The notes beneath the pieces are model-generated. The model was not told where the DNA came from, did not search any database, and was given only the letters and a program-made list of their open reading frames with translations. Source: Henckelia pumila (taxonomy: Eukaryota > Streptophyta > Magnoliopsida > Lamiales > Gesneriaceae). From it: a stretch of DNA of 64,000 nt. The DNA lies in the NCBI RefSeq assembly GCF_033568475.1, contig NC_133123.1:17470622-17534621 (forward strand), in the 5' to 3' direction. This document shows, one piece after another, positions 59,844 through 64,000 of this stretch (position 1 is its first letter; each line of letters starts with the position of its first letter). The translations under genes and the position numbers were made by a program.

Positions 59844-60104
59844 CTCCCTCCGTCCCAATTATATTGTCCATGTTTTCTTTTTTATTTGTCCCAAATATAT
59901 AGTCATATACCATATTTAGTAATTTTTTTTTACACTTCTTTACTAATATACCCCTATTAACTACACTTTGAAAATTGTGCAATCATTTTTTAATACATTA
60001 AATAGGGATAAAATAGGAAATTTATATAAAATTTTCTTTCCCAATAAATTTTTCTTAATCTGTGTGAAAATCCAAAGAAGACATTATATATGGGACGGAG
60101 GGAG
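59844..60104. mobile_element. Stowaway MITE (Tc1/mariner), TA target duplication
   Basis: The classic ends CTCCCTCCGTCCC and GGGACGGAGGGAG are flanked by TA (59842-59843 and 60105-60106). 261 bp, nested inside the CACTA element. Confidence 0.95.
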
Positions 60105-60320
60105 TAGTTGATTAATCCTGCATGATGATGTGTACATGTATTTCTTTATACTGATTGTCAAGAGCATGTTATTGCGTTGTGACACGTAAATATTTATTTA
60201 ATGGAATTAATGGTTGAGCCGTGGGGATAATAAATTGCGACGGTTTTTTAAAAACCGTCGTATATAATTGAAACGGTTTCAAACCGTCGCACATATACAT
60301 ATAATTATTTTGTCTCTCCT

Positions 60321-61673
60321 TGTAGTGACCCTTACCTGGATCACCTACTAAACAGAACTTATGCATGCAATTAACTTAATTAAACAGATATCAGAATAAA
60401 ACTGCGGAAACCAAAAACATTATACAATCCCAAGTAAAGGAATCTGTAATTTATCCAATAATATACAACCAAATCGAATAGCTGTATAAACCCAAAACAA
60501 CAGTAATAAAACATAAGCGAAGCTTCAGCTGGCCAACCACTGACTAGCCCCTCCTGGATCCACCCTCCTCGTCCAATCGCAAACCTGCCCCATGGAGTAG
60601 GGTGTCCAGAAAAATACAGAGTACGAGACGTGAGCATAAAACGCCCAGTGCGAGAGTATGAGTATACATGCATGCAAAGTGAACTCCCTATAGACTCGAG
60701 GTCAAGGATCAGATAACAGAAACAGACCGGGCCCTGGTATGTAGCACGCTGTGCCGTCACTTCAGGAGGTGGCTCCCATACCGAGATAACCGTGGATACA
60801 CCGGACCCAAATCGATGGAAGTCCATCCACTAACAGGATAGGGTACAACCCTACTAACAGACATCTCGAAAGAGATACATCAAGATGCAAATGAATGCAG
60901 CATAATATCATGGCATATAAATCATGCAGTCACATAATACATGCATACTCAGTCAGGATATCTCGAACAGTACTTTCGTACCTCAACACAGTGCAAGCTC
61001 TACCAACTCTAGGTCCACGCCTATAGTCTGCTCTACACTGCCAAATGATACTACTATCATTAAAGTGCTCTAAAAGCCTTAACTAAGCTATTGCATACTC
61101 CTAAATATTTATTGGAAGCAAAAGCTATACCTTTGTGCGTCGTTAGCCCTTTGATGTCGATGCCTCCAGAACTTGGGCACAACTCCGCTACGACTACCGA
61201 ACGCCTCGCCGACCTCCGGACCAAGCCTAAGAAGACTAAAACAGCTCCAAAAGGACTAGAAAGGAAAGGAGAACTCGGAATTGGCAAATGAAAGTGAAGC
61301 CTCGGCCTTCTATTTATAGACAACGATCGGAACGTCCGAACCTCGATCGGAACGTCCGATCCTGCCATCGGAGCTTCCGAAGATCCTGATCTGCCACGTG
61401 TCAAAATATCACTTGTTGATTCCGGATAGGGGTGATCAGAGCTTCCGGTCCTGATCGGAGCTTCCGATCTTGCCACACGTCATGCCTGACGTAATATCGA
61501 TCGGAGCTTCCGATCCTGATCGGTGCTTCCGAACTCACCTTCGGAGCTTCCGATCCTGTTCGGAGCTTCCGATCCTGATCGGTGCTTCCGAACTCACCTT
61601 CGGAGCTTCCAAACTTTACCCAAGTAATTATGATTAATCCCTCAATTACTGATTTTGGTTACGGGCTACTACA
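60321..61673 (-). repeat. 3' LTR of the Ty3/Gypsy chromovirus
   Basis: Fossil element. On the minus strand it starts TGTAGTAGCCCG at 61673, right after a purine tract, and ends GGTCACTACA at 60321. 1353 bp. CTATAAATAG lies at 61310-61319, and an array of ATCGGAGCTTCCGATC-type palindromes sits between it and the LTR start. Same family as the two other minus-strand LTRs in the window. Confidence 0.9.
61324..61612. repeat. array of CGGAnCnTCCGA palindromes in the LTR
   Basis: About ten units such as ATCGGAACGTCCGAACC, ATCGGAGCTTCCGATCC and TTCGGAGCTTCCGATCC, and several half-units (GATCGGTGCTTCCGAACTC occurs twice). They lie just upstream of the LTR TATA box. Confidence 0.9.
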
Positions 61674-61686
61674 TTCTCCCCCACTT
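61674..61686 (-). other. polypurine tract
   Basis: AAGTGGGGGAGAA on the minus strand, directly before the 3' LTR; the usual plus-strand primer of LTR elements. Confidence 0.85.
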
Positions 61687-64000
61687 AAGATATTTCGTCC
61701 TCGAAATCAGATCTTAAGTACCGAATGCAAATACAAAAATCAGAAACATTCTTTATTCAAATCAAACGTTTATAGAGTTTGCAACTGAATACAACTTAAA
61801 GAATGAAATCAAAACAACTCAGGATGGTCTTTACGCATCCTGTCCTCGAGCTCCCAAGTAGCTTCCTCAGTGCCTCGGCGCTGCCACTGAACTAAAACCA
61901 AAGGAATGACTTTGTTCCGCAAAACCTTATCCTTATAATCCAGGATACGAAGGGGTTTTTCAACATAAGTCAAATCCTTGTCTACCTGAACCTCAGATCG
62001 CTGCAGAATATGAGATTCATCCGCCACATACCGTCGTAACAGAGATACGTGGAACACGTCGTGAATACTGGATAGATGCGGTGGCAAAGCTAGTCGATAA
62101 GCCAAATCGCCAATGCTCTCCAAGATCTCAAACGGACCGATAAATCTGGGAGACAACTTGCCCTTAAGGCCAAATCTGAGAATCTTGCGGAAAGGTGACA
62201 CTCTCAGAAACACTTTCTCCCCGACCTCGAACTGCAAAGTCCTACGCTTGATATTAGCATAGCTGGCCTGACGATCCTGTGCAGTCTTAATCCGTTTCTT
62301 GATTTGATCAACAATGTCTATCGCCTGCTGGATAAACTCCGGTCCCTCAGCCTGTCTCTCCCCCACTTCTTCCCAGAAGAGTGGAGTACGACAACGTCGC
62401 CCATACAACGCCTCAAAAGGTGCCATCCCAATACTACTATGATAGCTGTTGTTGTAATCGAACTCGATCAACGGCAAATGATCCTGCCAGGCTGAACCAA
62501 AATCCATGACGCACGCTCTAAGCATATCCTCTAAATTACGGATAGTGCACTCTGACTGACCATCAGTCTCCGGATGATAGGCTGTACTCAAACTGAGAGT
62601 AGTACCCATCGCACGCTGAACACTCCCCCAGAATCTAGAAGTAAACCTGGGGTCCCGATCGCTGACAATGCTCACAGGCACTCCATGAAGTCGGATGATC
62701 TCCTGAATGTACATCCGTGCCATGCGATCCACAGAGTACTCTCGGCTATAGGCAATGAAATGCGCTGACTTGGTGAGTCGGTCCACCACAACCCAGATAG
62801 CATCACAGTTCTTCGGGGATACCGGCAAATGGGTCACAAAGTCCATTGTGATAAACTCCCATTTCCATTCAGGAATAGGCAGACTGTAAAGCAATCCTCC
62901 AGGTCGTCGGTGCTCTGCCTTGACCTGTTGACACACCAAACATCTCGAAACAAACTGATAAACACTGCGTTTCATTCCCTTCCACCAGAAACGAGTACGT
63001 AGATCCTTGTACATCTTGTTGCTCCCAGGATGAATACTCAACTTAGTGCGATGCGCCTGAGACAAAATCTCCTCTCGCAACTCTTCATCCTGCGGAATCA
63101 CAAGCCTACCAGACAAACACAGAAAGCCATCTGACTGATAATGAAATCCAGATGAGCTACCCTCATTAGCTAGACGAGCTAAACGCTGGGTCTTCGAATC
63201 GGACATCTGAACATCTCGGATCCGCGAATACAAGGCTGGCTCAGATAATATCGCAAACATCTGGATACACTGCATACCTTTCTTATGCTTGAAGGTATAA
63301 CCTGAAGTACAACAGTCACTGATCGCACTAGACATCGAACAAGTCTGAAGTGCGGATAGTTGCACCTTGCGACTCAAAGCATCAGCGGTGAGATTAGCAG
63401 CTCCCGGATGGTACTTAATCTCGCAATCATAGTCTTTAAGCAAATCCATCCAACGTCTCTGCCTCATGTTGAACTCCGCCTGAGTGAACAAATACTTGAG
63501 ACTCTTATGGTCGGTGAAGATCTCAAATTTCTCGCCATACAGATAATGACGCCAGATCTTCAAAGCGAACACAATGGATGCTAACTCCAAATCATGGACT
63601 GGGTAGTTGTCCTCGTGAAGCTTCAGCTGTCTAGAAGCGTATGCGATCACATGCCCATTCTGAGTCAGGACACAGCCTAACCCCTGAAGAGAAGCATCCG
63701 TGTAAACTACATACCCTCCAGATCCTGACGGTAATGCCAACACCGGCGCAGAAGTCAACCGCCGTCGAAGCTCACGGAAATTCTCCTCACATTCGGAGGA
63801 CCACTCAAAATCCACACCCTTGCGGGTAAGCTGCGTCAACGGTCGAGCTAACTGAGAGAAGTTCAGAATGAAGCGACGATAATACCCTGCTAGACCCAGA
63901 AAACTACGGATCTCAGCAACTGTCGTCGGACGCGACCAATTAAGTACTGCTTCAATCTTGCTTGGATCAACAGAAATCTCCTCCCTGGATATGATATGGC
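61687..64000 (-). mobile_element. Ty3/Gypsy chromovirus (Tekay/Del-like) pol region, cut by the window edge
   Basis: Fossil. The open frame runs from the window edge to the stop at 61809 and looks whole over this span. In minus-strand order: RT end and RNase H ([27 protein letters not shown]), an integrase zinc-binding HHCC region (HPGSNKMY...CLVCQQVK), the integrase core ([36 protein letters not shown] with D, D and E in place) and a C-terminal chromodomain-like end ([18 protein letters not shown]). The gag, the protease and the 5' LTR lie beyond the right edge. With its long open frame it is the youngest-looking retroelement in the window. Confidence 0.93.

Larger units (their letters stand above)
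58908..60327. mobile_element. non-autonomous CACTA (En/Spm-type) element, nested inserts
   Basis: The left end is CACTACAAAAAAACGG. The right end is the inverse of CACTACAAGGAGAG, reading ...ctctccttgtagtg to 60327. Both subterminal regions repeat GCGACGGTTTTTAAAAACCG-type motifs many times, as in plant CACTA elements. Inside lie a Stowaway MITE, a fold-back insert and a (TA)n tract (about 59438-59475). The last seven bases coincide with the first seven of the neighbouring LTR, so the true right edge and its target duplication cannot be settled here. Confidence 0.8.

Overview
The window is nuclear DNA of a flowering plant. The genes are plant genes with GT-AG introns (F-box/LRR, thaumatin-like, ELO-like elongase, plastid fibrillin, patatin-like, DPP6-N propeller). 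The spacers are very AT-rich and packed with plant transposon families. The style of the LTRs and MITEs fits a core eudicot, perhaps an asterid of the Lamiales, but that is an impression and not a measurement.

Six host genes are supported. They are an F-box/LRR gene (1.8-3.9 kb, minus), an intronless beta-propeller gene (12.4-14.4 kb, minus), an intronless ELO-type elongase (38.7-39.5 kb, plus), a three-exon thaumatin-like gene (39.9-41.1 kb, plus), a seven-exon patatin-like lipase gene (50.0-53.8 kb, minus) and a six-exon FBN3-type plastid fibrillin gene (54.9-56.8 kb, minus). The fibrillin gene carries a one-base frame slip in exon 1. The genes are unrelated in function and show no cluster logic.

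The rest is layered mobile DNA. 4-12 kb: a poly(A)-tailed insertion with a 17-bp target duplication, a decayed hAT transposon and a solo LTR with a GGTAG target duplication. 14.9-25.8 kb: several MITEs and a tandemly duplicated segment whose first unit was split by a 6.6-kb insertion holding a broken pararetrovirus-like element, which itself carries a solo LTR and a Ty3/Gypsy RT piece; then a hAT MITE with a perfect 8-bp target duplication. 26.3-37.2 kb: a 10.9-kb Mutator-like element with about 1-kb terminal inverted repeats and a perfect 9-bp target duplication. Its interior holds about 530-bp tandem repeats and a solo LTR. 37.4-38.6 kb: a TIR element ending 97 bp before the elongase start codon. 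41.5-49.8 kb: Helitron-like ends, a rearranged Copia element between fold-back elements set in (AT)n tracts, and another TIR element. 54.6-60.3 kb: three PIF/Harbinger-type MITEs and a CACTA-type element holding a Stowaway MITE and a fold-back insert. 60.3-64.0 kb: the 3' half of a Ty3/Gypsy chromovirus that looks whole as far as it is visible and runs off the right edge.

The most notable structures are the long-TIR Mutator-like element, the arrays of short imperfect palindromes placed just upstream of the TATA box in three related LTRs, the (AT)n-targeting fold-back family, the split tandem duplication with an empty site for a hAT MITE, and two perfect GC-rich hairpins just upstream of the fibrillin gene. 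All target duplications and inverted repeats were read by eye. Percent identities and copy numbers were not computed.
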